From Rhodococcus tibetensis (GTDB taxonomy: Bacteria; Actinomycetota; Actinomycetes; Mycobacteriales; Mycobacteriaceae), in the NCBI RefSeq assembly GCF_024438035.1, contig NZ_JANFQF010000005.1:233387-297386 (forward strand): a stretch of 64,000 nucleotides of DNA, in the 5' to 3' direction. Position numbers and translations under genes: made by a program. Shown here piece after piece: positions 53,365 to 64,000 of the stretch. Position 1 is the stretch's first letter. Each line of letters opens with the position of its first letter. Under the pieces are notes generated by a model, which had not been told where the DNA came from, made no database searches, and was given only the letters and a program-made list of their open reading frames with translations.

Positions 53365-53411
53365 CAACTGAATCATCTCTACAGATCTTCAACCTAAGGA
53401 GCACAAGGACC

Positions 53412-56032
<2,621 letters not shown>

Positions 56033-56142
56033 CGCCTGCGTCGGCGACTCTCCAATAGGGCAGCGTGACGCGTCGGGCGAAGTAGGGTGAGGGCGGCGGC
56101 AGTGAGACGTTCGCCGCGGTTCGAGAGTCTGGGAGAGTATTC

Positions 56143-59127
56143 GTGGGTTTGACTACCGAAACGGTAAAGGGCCCGATCCGTCGGGTAGTGGCGACGGCGC
56201 AGAACGGGTTGGAGGTAGTTCGCCTCGGCGGACTGGAGACCGATCTCACCACCTCGCCGTTCGAGGTGGTCGAACGCGAGCCGATGTACCGGCTCCGGCG
56301 ATATTTTCCCGACACCGACCCGGCGGATGTCGGTCCACCCATCGTGTTGGTGCCGCCGATGATGATGTCGGCCGACGTCTACGACGTGACTCGTGATCAG
56401 GGCGCCGTCGGCATCCTGCACGAGATGGGGGTCGATCCCTGGGTGGTCGACTTCGGGTCGCCGGACACCGAAGAGGGTGGATGGGACAGGAATCTCGCGG
56501 ATCACATCGTCGCGATCAGCGAAATCATCGACAAGGTTCGTGCTCACACCGGCCGCGACGTCCACCTCTCGGGGTATTCGCAGGGCGGCATGTTCGCCTA
56601 CCAGGCGGCTGCATACCGCCGAAGTCGCAACATCGCGAGTCTGATCACGTTCGGCAGCCCGGTAGACACTCTGGCCGGTCTGCCGTTCGGTATCCCCGCC
56701 GGCTTTGCCAGTGACGCAGCTGCTTTCCTCGCCGACCACGTATTCAATCGTCTTGCGGTGTCCGGGTGGATGGCCCGCACGGGTTTTCAGCTCCTCGACC
56801 CGGTGAAGACCCTCAAGTCCCGTCTCGAATTCCTCCGGCAACTGCACGACCGGGAGGCGCTCCTCCCACGTGAACAGCAGCGCCGGTTCCTCGCGACCGA
56901 GGGATGGGTCGCCTGGTCGGGTCCGGCAGTGGCAGACCTTCTCAAGCAGTTCATCGTCCACAATCGGATGATGACCGGCGGTTTCGTGATCAAGGACCGT
57001 GTCGTGTCCCTCGCCGAGCTCACCTGCCCGATTATGGCGTTCGTCGGTGAAGTCGACGACATCGGGCAGCCGCTGGCGGTGCGGGGGATCCGCAGGGCCG
57101 CGCCTCGTGCCAACGTGTATGAATCTACCTTGCGGGTAGGGCATTTCGGGCTCGTGGTCGGTTCTGCTGCGGCGGCACACACGTGGCCGACCACCGGGGA
57201 ATGGGTGCGGTGGAACGAAGGGATGGGGCCTAAACCGTCCAGTGTCGATCTCATGCGGTATGACGAACACTTCGGCAGCGAGACCGGCGTGTCGATCAGT
57301 GACCGCATCATCCATACCGTGGCCACGGTCGCGGAAGTGGGCGTGGGTGTCGGCAAGGGGATCACCGGATTCGCCTCGGGCGCGCTTCGCGGCACGGTGG
57401 AACTGTCCGGGGAGGCCACGCGCGCACTTCCGCGGTTGGCCCGTCTCGGCCAGATTCAACCGCACACCCAGATTTCCCTCAGCCGGCTCCTGGCGGAGCA
57501 ACGGCGGAAGGCGCCGAACGGTGAATGCTTCCTCTTCGACAACCGGGTGCATACCTACGAGGCGGTGAACCAGCGGATCGACAATGTCGTCCGTGGTCTG
57601 ATCTCTGCCGGCGTGCGCCCCTCCGCGCACGTCGGTGTGGTCATGGAAACCCGGCCGAGCGCGCTCGCCGTCATCGCGGCACTGTCCCGGCTCGGCGCTG
57701 TGGCGGTTCTTCTTCCCCCGGGCCGCGAAATCCACACCGCCATCCGGATCGACGGGGTCGAACGCATCGTCACCGACCCCGAAAATCTCGACGCCGCCCT
57801 CGCCACCGGGATGCAGGTCCTCGTCCTCGGTGGGGGTGACCTCCGCAGTCTCGATGTCGACCCGGGGGCGGACGTCGTCGATCTCGAGCAGATCGACCCG
57901 GAGTCCGTCACTTTGCCCGGCTGGTACCGGCCCGACCCCGGGCTGGCGCGCGAACTGGCGTTCATCATCTGCAGTGAATCGAACGGGCACTGGGAGACCA
58001 AGCAGGTCACCAACTACCGGTGGGCGCTGTCGGCTTTCGGTACTGCCTCTGCTGCTGATCTCGATCGCGGCGACACGGTGTATTGCATTGCGCCCCTGCA
58101 TCATTCATCCAGTCTCCTGGCGGCGGTCGGGGGAGCGGTCGCAGGCGGCTCACGTATAGCTCTGTCGAAGGGGCTCGACGCCGAGCGATTCACCGAGGAG
58201 GTCCAGCGTTACGGCGTGACCGTCGTCAGCTACACGTGGACGATGATGCGTGAAATCCTCAACGCCGAAAGCCTCGATCTTCTCGGTAACTACCCGATCC
58301 GCCTGTTCCTCGGTTCTGGTATGCCCCAAGGCTTGTGGCGGCGCACCACCGAGTGCTTCGCGCCCGCGAAGGTGCTCGAGTTCTACGCGTCCACCGAGGG
58401 CGATGTCGTTCTCGCGAATGTCGCGGGCGCCAAGGTCGGTTGCAAGGGCCGGCCGCTGCCGGGGAGCGCAGACGTGCGACTGGCCGCATACGACCCGATC
58501 TCCGGACGCCTGCTCGAGGACGATCGGGGTTTCGTCCGCGAATGCGCGGACGACGAAGTCGGTCTGCTCCTCGGCAGGGCCGGCGTGCACGGTGAGATGT
58601 CCGGCGTGGCAATGCGAGGCATCTTCGCAGCCGGTGACGCCTGGATCGCGACGGAGAACCTCTTCCGCCGCGACGCCGACGGTGACTACTGGCTGGTCGA
58701 CCACAAGAAGACAGTCATCGCGACCGTGCGAGGACCGGTGTTCACGCAACCGATCGTGGACGCTCTGGCGGCCGTCGACAGGATCGACCTGGCGGTCGCC
58801 TACGGGATCGAGGTCGGCGGCCGGAAGTTGGCGGCCGCGGCATTCACCCTCCGCGACGGACGCCCGCCGCGGCTGGGTGACGTAGCGGACGCCATCGAAG
58901 CACTTCCTCTCGGATGGCGTCCCGACATCGTCCATGTCGTGGATGCCATTGCGCTGGGCTCGTCGTTCCGCCCGAATGCCGACGGTCTGAGTGCGGCAGG
59001 CTTACCCAAGCCAGGAACACGCGTCTGGTATCTCGACGCGACGACACAGGAGTACAAACGCTTGACCAAAGCGGTAGCAGCGCAGTTCCACGACGGCGGG
59101 GTCGGCATGCCCGCCGGTGCGCGGTAA
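56143..59127 (+). CDS. Alpha/beta hydrolase fused to atypical AMP-binding (FATP-like) domain
   Basis: A 994-residue two-domain protein orthologous in position and layout to M. tuberculosis Rv1683. Residues 50-360 form an alpha/beta hydrolase of PhaC-like type with lipase box GYSQGG (Ser146) and VLVPPMMMSADVYDV. Residues 465-990 resemble FATP/FadD acyl-CoA synthetases (FLFDNRVHTYEAVNQRID, APLHHSSSLLAAVGG, EFYASTEGD). The usual P-loop (T/S)SGTTGxPK is replaced by CSESNGHWETKQV, and the C-terminal lysine motif is not recognisable, so adenylation may be lost. GTG start with GGGAGAG six bases upstream. Likely a lipid-metabolism or lipid-droplet protein (inference). Confidence 0.87.
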   Translation: MGLTTETVKGPIRRVVATAQNGLEVVRLGGLETDLTTSPFEVVEREPMYRLRRYFPDTDPADVGPPIVLVPPMMMSADVYDVTRDQGAVGILHEMGVDPWVVDFGSPDTEEGGWDRNLADHIVAISEIIDKVRAHTGRDVHLSGYSQGGMFAYQAAAYRRSRNIASLITFGSPVDTLAGLPFGIPAGFASDAAAFLADHVFNRLAVSGWMARTGFQLLDPVKTLKSRLEFLRQLHDREALLPREQQRRFLATEGWVAWSGPAVADLLKQFIVHNRMMTGGFVIKDRVVSLAELTCPIMAFVGEVDDIGQPLAVRGIRRAAPRANVYESTLRVGHFGLVVGSAAAAHTWPTTGEWVRWNEGMGPKPSSVDLMRYDEHFGSETGVSISDRIIHTVATVAEVGVGVGKGITGFASGALRGTVELSGEATRALPRLARLGQIQPHTQISLSRLLAEQRRKAPNGECFLFDNRVHTYEAVNQRIDNVVRGLISAGVRPSAHVGVVMETRPSALAVIAALSRLGAVAVLLPPGREIHTAIRIDGVERIVTDPENLDAALATGMQVLVLGGGDLRSLDVDPGADVVDLEQIDPESVTLPGWYRPDPGLARELAFIICSESNGHWETKQVTNYRWALSAFGTASAADLDRGDTVYCIAPLHHSSSLLAAVGGAVAGGSRIALSKGLDAERFTEEVQRYGVTVVSYTWTMMREILNAESLDLLGNYPIRLFLGSGMPQGLWRRTTECFAPAKVLEFYASTEGDVVLANVAGAKVGCKGRPLPGSADVRLAAYDPISGRLLEDDRGFVRECADDEVGLLLGRAGVHGEMSGVAMRGIFAAGDAWIATENLFRRDADGDYWLVDHKKTVIATVRGPVFTQPIVDALAAVDRIDLAVAYGIEVGGRKLAAAAFTLRDGRPPRLGDVADAIEALPLGWRPDIVHVVDAIALGSSFRPNADGLSAAGLPKPGTRVWYLDATTQEYKRLTKAVAAQFHDGGVGMPAGAR

Positions 59128-59165
59128 TCTGAGGCTGCTCATCCGAACGGTTGGAGAGGACATCC

Positions 59166-59378
59166 GTGGTTATTGATCCGACACTGCTCAGCATCCTGGC
59201 GTGCCCGCAGGACAAGGGACCGCTGCTGCTGGTCGGAGACGAGTTGCTCTACAACCCTCGGCTTCGGCGCGCCTACCCCATCGAGAACGGAATCCCGGTT
59301 CTCCTCATCGACGAGGCGCGCGATGTGGATGACGACGAGCACGAGCGGCTGGTCGCACGCGCGTCCGCAGAATCGTGA
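59166..59378 (+). CDS. Trm112/UPF0434-family small protein
   Basis: A 70-residue Trm112-like protein: LLSILACPQDKGPLLLVGDELLYNPRLRRAYPIENGIPVLLIDEAR. Trm112 proteins activate methyltransferases by binding them. Here only one zinc-site cysteine (ACPQDKG) remains of the usual CPxC, as in many bacterial UPF0434 members. GTG 59166 is chosen because GGAGAGGA lies five bases upstream. It lies 38 bases after the fusion gene; the same pair occurs in M. tuberculosis (Rv1683-Rv1684). Confidence 0.9.
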   Translation: MVIDPTLLSILACPQDKGPLLLVGDELLYNPRLRRAYPIENGIPVLLIDEARDVDDDEHERLVARASAES

Positions 59379-59392
59379 CCGAGGAGAGCTGA

Positions 59393-60001
59393 TCAGCCCG
59401 GTACCGGGCCGGTGAGATAGCGCTGGAGCGTGGGCGCTATCACGTCGATCAGGTCTTCGATCGGCAGAGAGGCGAGTGGTTCGAACTCGAGGATGTACCG
59501 GGTCACCAGCATTCCGGCCATTTGTGACGCCACCAGCTGCATCCGCAGCATTCCCGTTCCGGGGGGCTGGTCGACTCTCGGGCCCAGGTCACGGAGTACT
59601 ACCTCCACAAGGAAAGTCCGGATCAAGTTCGGTTCGTTTCCCGCCATCGCAGAACGGAACGCGGCAACGACTGCCGGTCGGTGCGATGACTCCCAGACCG
59701 AGAACACCGCCTCAGCGAGATGGCGCCCGACCTCGTCGGTCGGGATGTCGAGGACCGGTGCGATCACCCGAGTGGGATCGACCGGAATCTCGACGGAATC
59801 GAGAAACAGCTGACGCTTGGTCCCGAAGTAGTGATGCACGAGCGCCGCGTCGACGCCTGCGCCGAGGGCGACCGCGCGCACACTTGTTTTGTCGAACCCG
59901 TTTTGCGCGAACAGTTTTCGCGCGGCTGTCAATATGCGGGCTCGGGTGTCCTGATTTCCCGGTCTGCGGCCGGAGCGCGCTCGTGCACGCGGTGCGGTCA
60001 T
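59393..60001 (-). CDS. TetR-family regulator
   Basis: A 202-residue TetR repressor with an N-terminal HTH (RARILTAARKLFAQNGFDKTSVRAVALGAGVDAALVHHYFGTKRQLF) and a helical ligand-binding domain. ATG 60001 overlaps the stop of the upstream ABC permease (ATGA), so it is third in the minus-strand operon ATPase-permease-regulator. It probably represses that operon through the palindromes at 61495-61530 (inference). The same order occurs in M. tuberculosis (Rv1685c-Rv1687c). The inducer is unknown. Confidence 0.92.
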   Translation of the reverse strand: MTAPRARARSGRRPGNQDTRARILTAARKLFAQNGFDKTSVRAVALGAGVDAALVHHYFGTKRQLFLDSVEIPVDPTRVIAPVLDIPTDEVGRHLAEAVFSVWESSHRPAVVAAFRSAMAGNEPNLIRTFLVEVVLRDLGPRVDQPPGTGMLRMQLVASQMAGMLVTRYILEFEPLASLPIEDLIDVIAPTLQRYLTGPVPG

Positions 60002-60753
60002 GGTGTGCGACGCCTCAGTGTTGCGGCTCCGAGGGACAACGCGAGTAGCGCGAATGCCGCGACCACGGTGAGATCCCGCCACATGATCCCGGTCGTTCCC
60101 GGATGGATCGCGACCTGTTGGAGAGCATTGACGGCGTAGCTCAGTGGCAGGACATTGCTGATCCACTCGAGCCAGGTGGGGAGCTGGTCGCGTGGGACGA
60201 GTAGCCCGCACAGGAACAGTTGGGGCACCACGACGACGGGCATGAACTGCACGGCTTGGAACTCGGTCCGGGCGAAGGCGCTGCACAGAAGGCCGAGCGC
60301 GACACCGAGGATCGCGTTCAGGACCGCGATCAGCAGAACCCAGCTCACGCTGCCCTCGGTATCGAGGCCGAGGAAGCCGAATGCGATGGCACAGGCCAAT
60401 GCGGCCTGCGCGGCGGCGGCCGTGGAGAAGGCTGCCGCATAGCCGCCGAGAAGGTCGAGCTTGCCCAAGGGTGTCGTGAGGAGGCGTTCGAGAGTCCCCG
60501 AGGTGCGTTCTCGTTGCATCGCAATGGAGGTGACGAGGAACATCACGACGAACGGAAGGATGCCGAGCATCGTGATCGCGACCCGCTCGAAGAGCGACTG
60601 CTGACCGGGCGCCGCAGGCACGTTCTGGTACAGGAAGTACAGCAACACCATCAGCAGGCTGGGTACCACGAGGATCATGGCGACCGTGCGATGGTCGGCC
60701 CGCAACTGTGCGAGGATCCGACCGGCGGTCGCGGCGAAGATTCTGACGTTCAT
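59998..60753 (-). CDS. ABC-2 type exporter permease
   Basis: A 251-residue permease with six predicted helices (for example TVAMILVVPSLLMVLLYFLY, VAITMLGILPFVVMFLVTSI, VPQLFLCGLLVPRDQLP) and the ABC-2 motif ERTSGTLERLLTTPLGKLDLLGGY. It forms the channel of a drug- or lipid-export system with the ATPase encoded just upstream. The ATG overlaps the ATPase stop (TGATG). Substrate unknown. Confidence 0.93.
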   Translation of the reverse strand: MNVRIFAATAGRILAQLRADHRTVAMILVVPSLLMVLLYFLYQNVPAAPGQQSLFERVAITMLGILPFVVMFLVTSIAMQRERTSGTLERLLTTPLGKLDLLGGYAAAFSTAAAAQAALACAIAFGFLGLDTEGSVSWVLLIAVLNAILGVALGLLCSAFARTEFQAVQFMPVVVVPQLFLCGLLVPRDQLPTWLEWISNVLPLSYAVNALQQVAIHPGTTGIMWRDLTVVAAFALLALSLGAATLRRRTP

Positions 60754-61484
60754 CAGTTTTCACTTCCCACATGTGATGTGCGGATCAAGGTCAGGAAGGC
60801 GTCTTCGAGGCTGGTTTGACCGGTCTGCTCGCGCAGCCCGGTGGGGGACACCTGCGCGAGTACGTGGCCGTCGCGCATGAGGAGCAGCGAATCGCAGTGT
60901 TCGGCCTCGTCCATCACATGACTGGACACCAGGAGAGTCGTTCCCTCGGCGGCGAGGGCCTCGAACCGCTCCCAGAGTTCGACACGAAGCAGCGGATCGA
61001 GGCCGACGGTGGGTTCGTCCAGTACGAGGATCTCGGGGCCCGCGACCAGTGCGCATGCGAGAGAAGCTCGTCCGAGTTGTCCACCGGACAGGTCGCCAGC
61101 TTTCTGGCCGGCGAACCGGGTGAGTCCGACGGCGTCGATCGCATCGGCGACCGCGCTGGAGGGTCGCCCGTACAACGCGGCGAAGTAGGAAACGTTCTTC
61201 TTGACGGTGAGGTCGGCGTACACGCTGGGTGTTTGGGTGACGTACCCCACGCGACTGCGTAGGGAGACCGAACCCGCGGGCGATCCAAGAACGGTGACGG
61301 TGCCCGATTCTACGATCTGGGTACCAACCACGCACCGCATCAGCGTCGTCTTACCGCACCCGGAGGGACCGAGAAGTCCGGTGATGGAGCCGCTCGGAAC
61401 CTGCACGTCGACGCCGTGCAAGACCTCGTTCCTTCCTCGCCGAACACGGAGATCCCGGATGTCGATCGCAGGGCTGCCGTCCAT
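60753..61484 (-). CDS. ABC exporter ATPase (DrrA type)
   Basis: A 243-residue nucleotide-binding subunit with Walker A GPSGCGKTT, signature LSGGQLGRASLACAL, Walker B ILVLDEPTVGLDP and H-loop LVSSHVMDEAEHCD. ATG 61484 is preferred to ATG 61517: a TTGAGG site lies six bases before it, and the later start leaves the overlapping palindromes at 61495-61530 upstream as an operator. It is the first gene of the operon ATPase-permease-TetR and diverges from mpg. Confidence 0.93.
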   Translation of the reverse strand: MDGSPAIDIRDLRVRRGRNEVLHGVDVQVPSGSITGLLGPSGCGKTTLMRCVVGTQIVESGTVTVLGSPAGSVSLRSRVGYVTQTPSVYADLTVKKNVSYFAALYGRPSSAVADAIDAVGLTRFAGQKAGDLSGGQLGRASLACALVAGPEILVLDEPTVGLDPLLRVELWERFEALAAEGTTLLVSSHVMDEAEHCDSLLLMRDGHVLAQVSPTGLREQTGQTSLEDAFLTLIRTSHVGSEN

Positions 61485-61494
61485 GGCGTGCCTC

Positions 61495-61530
61495 AATTCA
61501 TCACTGGGTGAATTCATTGCTCGATGAATT
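61495..61530. promoter_or_regulatory. Overlapping palindromes, likely TetR operator
   Basis: AATTCATC (61495-61502) pairs with GGTGAATT (61507-61514) with one mismatch. AATTCAT (61511-61517) pairs perfectly with ATGAATT (61524-61530). The palindromes share AATT and form an AT-rich island between the divergent ABC operon and mpg, where the TetR protein encoded in that operon would be expected to bind. Confidence 0.6.
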
Positions 61531-61576
61531 ATGCGACCGCAGACAGCTCCGCGTCAATGGCGTGCACAATCGAAGC

Positions 61577-62194
61577 GTGACTGTCGATCGACTTGCCGAG
61601 GCCGAACCCACCGAAGCCGCGAAAATCGTGCTCGGATCCACCCTCATCGTTGAGGACGTACGCCTTCGCATCGTCGAGGTGGAGGCGTATGGAGGAGAAG
61701 AGGAGGGGCCCTGGCCGGACCCCGCATCGCATTCGTATCGGGGGAGGACCCTCCGGAATGCAGTGATGTTCGGCCCGGCCGGACACCTGTACGTGTATCG
61801 CAGCTACGGAATGCACTACTGCATGAATGTGTCGTATGGGCCCGTCGGCACAGCCGGCGGAGTGCTTCTGCGTGCAGGTGAGGTGCTGGGCGGTGACGAG
61901 ACTGTCCGTGTCCGACGGTCGCGGGTCACTCGGCCGGCTGATTTCGCACGGGGCCCCGGAAATCTGGGGTCGGCGACCGGTGTCACCCTTGCCGACAACG
62001 GTGCGCCGCTGTTCGCAGCCGATTCGCCGATCCGGCTCGAGATCGCCGAATCGGAGGGTTGGGTGAGTGGTCCTCGGGTGGGGGTCAGTGCAGCCGCCGA
62101 CCGGCCCTGGCGTTTTTGGATTCCGGAGTCCGCCGCGGTGTCCGTGTACCGCAGAAGCCCGCGTGCGATGGCCGCTGAGGAACGGATGGGATGA
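61577..62194 (+). CDS. mpg: 3-methyladenine DNA glycosylase (AAG/Mpg type)
   Basis: A 205-residue base-excision repair glycosylase that removes alkylated purines. [54 protein letters not shown] contains the family catalytic Glu-Ala-Tyr and the nucleotide-flipping Tyr, and the C-terminal [10 protein letters not shown] is conserved. GTG 61577 matches the length of the M. tuberculosis protein (Rv1688); an in-frame ATG at 61508 would overlap the ABC promoter. Its stop overlaps the tyrS start (ATGA). Confidence 0.93.
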   Translation: MTVDRLAEAEPTEAAKIVLGSTLIVEDVRLRIVEVEAYGGEEEGPWPDPASHSYRGRTLRNAVMFGPAGHLYVYRSYGMHYCMNVSYGPVGTAGGVLLRAGEVLGGDETVRVRRSRVTRPADFARGPGNLGSATGVTLADNGAPLFAADSPIRLEIAESEGWVSGPRVGVSAAADRPWRFWIPESAAVSVYRRSPRAMAAEERMG

Positions 62195-63480
62195 TCGACC
62201 ACGTGACTGAGAACATCATCGATGAACTGACCTGGCGGGGGCTGATCGCCCAATCAACTGATCTCGACGCACTGCGCCGTGATCTCGACGCCGGACCGGT
62301 CACGCTGTATGCGGGGTTCGATCCGACTGGGCCAAGTCTGCACGCCGGACACCTGGTGCCCCTGCTCGCACTGAAACGGTTCCAGCGCGCGGGGCACCGC
62401 CCTGTGGTTCTGGCAGGTGGGGCGACCGGACTGATCGGGGACCCGCGCGACGTGGGCGAACGGACGATGAATTCCTCCGACACGGTGGCCGCGTGGGCCG
62501 ATCGCATCCGCGGTCAACTCGAACGGTTCGTCGACTTCGACGATTCGCCCAGCGGCGCCGTCGTCGAAAACAACATGAACTGGACCGGCAAGCTGTCGGC
62601 GATCGATTTTCTCCGAGATGTGGGCAAGCATTTCTCGGTCAACGTGATGCTGGCGAGGGATACCGTCAAGCGCCGGCTCGAATTCGACGGCATGTCCTAC
62701 ACGGAGTTCAGCTACATGCTGCTGCAGGCCAACGACTACCTCCATCTGCGCCGTAGTCACGGATGCACGTTGCAGGTGGGTGGGTCGGACCAGTGGGGCA
62801 ACATCATCGCCGGTGTGGACCTCAACCGCCGTGTCGACGCCGCGACGGTGCACGGGCTCACGGTGCCGCTGGTGACGTCGGCCGACGGCAAGAAGTTCGG
62901 CAAGTCGACGGGTGGGGGCAGCCTGTGGCTCGATCCGGAGATGACCAGCCCCTACGCCTGGTACCAGTACTTCGTGAACACGAGCGATGCCGATGTCGTC
63001 AAATACCTACGGTGGTTCACCTTCCTCTCGGCCGAGGAGCTTGCCGAGCTGGAGACCGCGACAGCCGAACGCCCGCAGGCCCGCGAGGCTCAGCGCCGGC
63101 TGGCAGCGGAGATGACAACCCTCGTCCACGGTGAAGCCAACACCCGCGCGGTGGAGCTCGCGAGCAAGGCGCTCTTCGGCCGAGGCGAACTGCAGGACCT
63201 CGACGAGCCGACGCTGGCTGCAGCCCTCCGCGAAGCGGCGGTCGCACAACTGGCGCCGGGCGACCCTGCCGGCATCGTGGATCTGCTCGTGCTCAGCGGG
63301 TTGTGCGAAAGCAAGGGGGCGGCCCGCCGTGCGGTGAAGGAAGGCGGTGCGTCGGTGAACAACCGCAAGATCAGTAGCGAAGAGTGGACCCCCTCCGCGG
63401 ATGATCTTCTCCACGGAACCTGGCTCGTTATTCGGCGCGGTAAGCGGAACTTCGCCGGCATCCAGGTAGTGGGTCGCTAG
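62191..63480 (+). CDS. tyrS: Tyrosyl-tRNA synthetase
   Basis: A 429-residue class I synthetase charging tRNA-Tyr. The HIGH-type motif is [24 protein letters not shown] and [14 protein letters not shown] line the tyrosine pocket, and the KMSKS-type motif is KKFGKSTGG. Residues 355-425 form the C-terminal S4 RNA-binding domain ([20 protein letters not shown]). It is of the TyrS-1 type. The ATG overlaps the mpg stop; GTG 62203 is an alternative. A 13-bp hairpin follows. Confidence 0.97.
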   Translation: MIDHVTENIIDELTWRGLIAQSTDLDALRRDLDAGPVTLYAGFDPTGPSLHAGHLVPLLALKRFQRAGHRPVVLAGGATGLIGDPRDVGERTMNSSDTVAAWADRIRGQLERFVDFDDSPSGAVVENNMNWTGKLSAIDFLRDVGKHFSVNVMLARDTVKRRLEFDGMSYTEFSYMLLQANDYLHLRRSHGCTLQVGGSDQWGNIIAGVDLNRRVDAATVHGLTVPLVTSADGKKFGKSTGGGSLWLDPEMTSPYAWYQYFVNTSDADVVKYLRWFTFLSAEELAELETATAERPQAREAQRRLAAEMTTLVHGEANTRAVELASKALFGRGELQDLDEPTLAAALREAAVAQLAPGDPAGIVDLLVLSGLCESKGAARRAVKEGGASVNNRKISSEEWTPSADDLLHGTWLVIRRGKRNFAGIQVVGR

Positions 63481-63518
63481 GGTGCGGCGCATCACACCGT
63501 TGTAAGTTCTCGAAGTGC

Positions 63519-63555
63519 CCGCAGGTGGGCCGTGCATCGCGCGGCCCACCTGCGG
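63519..63555 (+). terminator. tyrS terminator hairpin
   Basis: Perfect 13-bp arms CCGCAGGTGGGCC (63519-63531) and GGCCCACCTGCGG (63543-63555) around 11 bases. It separates tyrS from the rRNA promoters. Confidence 0.8.
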
Positions 63556-63588
63556 ATTCAATGCGCCGGACTTCCATGAACTGGGGAT

Positions 63589-63617
63589 TTGACGCTCCGT
63601 TATCCTTCGCGTAACTT
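63589..63617 (+). promoter_or_regulatory. rRNA operon promoter P1
   Basis: -35 TTGACG (63589-63594) and -10 TAACTT (63612-63617) with an ideal 17-bp spacer, downstream of the tyrS terminator. Nothing but an rRNA leader follows to the end of the window. Confidence 0.7.
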
Positions 63618-63750
63618 ATTGGAAGTCAGAGCGACACGGACACCGACTCCGCCTGTAAGGGTTGGGGACACGAGGTTGGACGAAGGCGCCTGGACTTCGC
63701 GAGGATACCGATTTTGATCGATCTCTTCGGGATGTGCTGATGGTTTCCGA

Positions 63751-63779
63751 TTGCGTCGGGAGGTGTCAGGGGTTAGGCT
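63751..63779 (+). promoter_or_regulatory. rRNA operon promoter P2
   Basis: -35 TTGCGT (63751-63756) and -10 TAGGCT (63774-63779), again with a 17-bp spacer. TAGGCT is a typical -10 of actinobacterial rrn promoters. Confidence 0.65.
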
Positions 63780-63836
63780 GGAGCGGTTGCCCCGGATCGG
63801 TCGGAGATGTTGTCTTCGGGTGTGATGGTGTGTGCG

Positions 63837-63857
63837 TGTTCTTTGAGAACTCAACAG
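63837..63857 (+). promoter_or_regulatory. Conserved rRNA leader (antitermination) element
   Basis: TTCTTTGAGAACTCAACAG closely resembles the conserved leader box of mycobacterial rrn operons (nut/BoxA region) and contains the small palindrome GTTCT-TTG-AGAAC. It should recruit Nus factors. From here to 64000 there is leader sequence and no gene; the 16S rRNA itself must begin beyond the window. Confidence 0.75.
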
Positions 63858-64000
63858 TGTGTCGATGAATGTCAGTGCCAGATGTTTTTGGTACTCCGCA
63901 TCATGGATGATCAACTGGCCGTTGTGGTTTGGTTGTGAGTTGTGGTGTGGGTATGTGCTGGCTCTTCTCCTTCTTCCGTCGGAGGGGGGTCAGTGTTTGA

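Noticed and set aside
53365..53411. Second ARG box before argG
   Set aside because: TGAATCAT resembles one half-site, but no matching second half lies at the right distance.

Overview
The window is a stretch of high-GC actinobacterial chromosome that is almost entirely core genome. Gene order follows the Mycobacterium tuberculosis block from pykA (Rv1617) to tyrS (Rv1689) as I recall it: pyk-tesB, pdtaR, polA, rpsA, coaE, uvrB, universal stress protein, MBL hydrolase, uvrA, infC-rpmI-rplT, tsnR, pheST, argCJBDFRGH, the Rv1683-type lipase/acyl-CoA synthetase fusion, Trm112 protein, TetR, ABC exporter, mpg and tyrS. Extra transporters and the absence of mycobacterial PE/PPE or pks genes point to Rhodococcus or a close Nocardiales relative. 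That assignment is inference from gene content only.

Layout. 1-4714: end of pyk, tesB, a small acidic protein, an SbmA/BacA-type ABC protein and an AHSA1/SRPBCC protein. 4861-6254: a decayed DUF427 gene, an atypical tRNA with anticodon CAA, and pdtaR. 6463-12015: a branched-chain amino acid type ABC importer, with the binding lipoprotein convergent to livHMGF. 12239-19191: polA, a thioredoxin, a GlxA-type regulator, a short membrane peptide coupled to an EamA exporter, a 2H phosphoesterase and a decarboxylating dehydrogenase. 19346-22873: a glutamate-type ABC importer followed by the wreck of a FetAB-like iron exporter. 22882-31552: methyltransferase, rpsA, coaE, DUF402, uvrB, SCO6745-type protein and Usp. 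31568-40683: DUF732 lipoprotein, HelD, DoxX, MBL hydrolase, uvrA, alpha/beta hydrolase, a DUF1801 remnant and DUF1844. 40684-47422: attenuated leader, infC (AUC start), rpmI, rplT, tsnR, pheS, pheT and a small unknown gene. 47464-56032: ARG box and the complete arginine operon. 56143-63480: Rv1683-type fusion through tyrS. 63481-64000: tandem promoters and leader of an rRNA operon whose 16S gene starts beyond the window.

How the genes work together. Translation factors (infC, rpmI, rplT, tsnR, pheST, rpsA, tyrS), repair (polA, uvrA, uvrB, mpg), arginine biosynthesis and nutrient import dominate. No CRISPR array, prophage, insertion sequence, plasmid origin or recognisable defence island is visible. 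The less ordinary items are three loci eroded by internal deletions plus single-base losses (DUF427, FetAB, DUF1801), a LivH permease carrying a secreted Ig-like domain, a FATP-like adenylating domain lacking its phosphate-binding motif, a class-I-shaped tRNA with a leucine anticodon, and several RNA or operator structures: the infC attenuator, a hairpin around the tsnR start, and overlapping palindromes upstream of the TetR-linked ABC operon. I found no convincing wholly new system.
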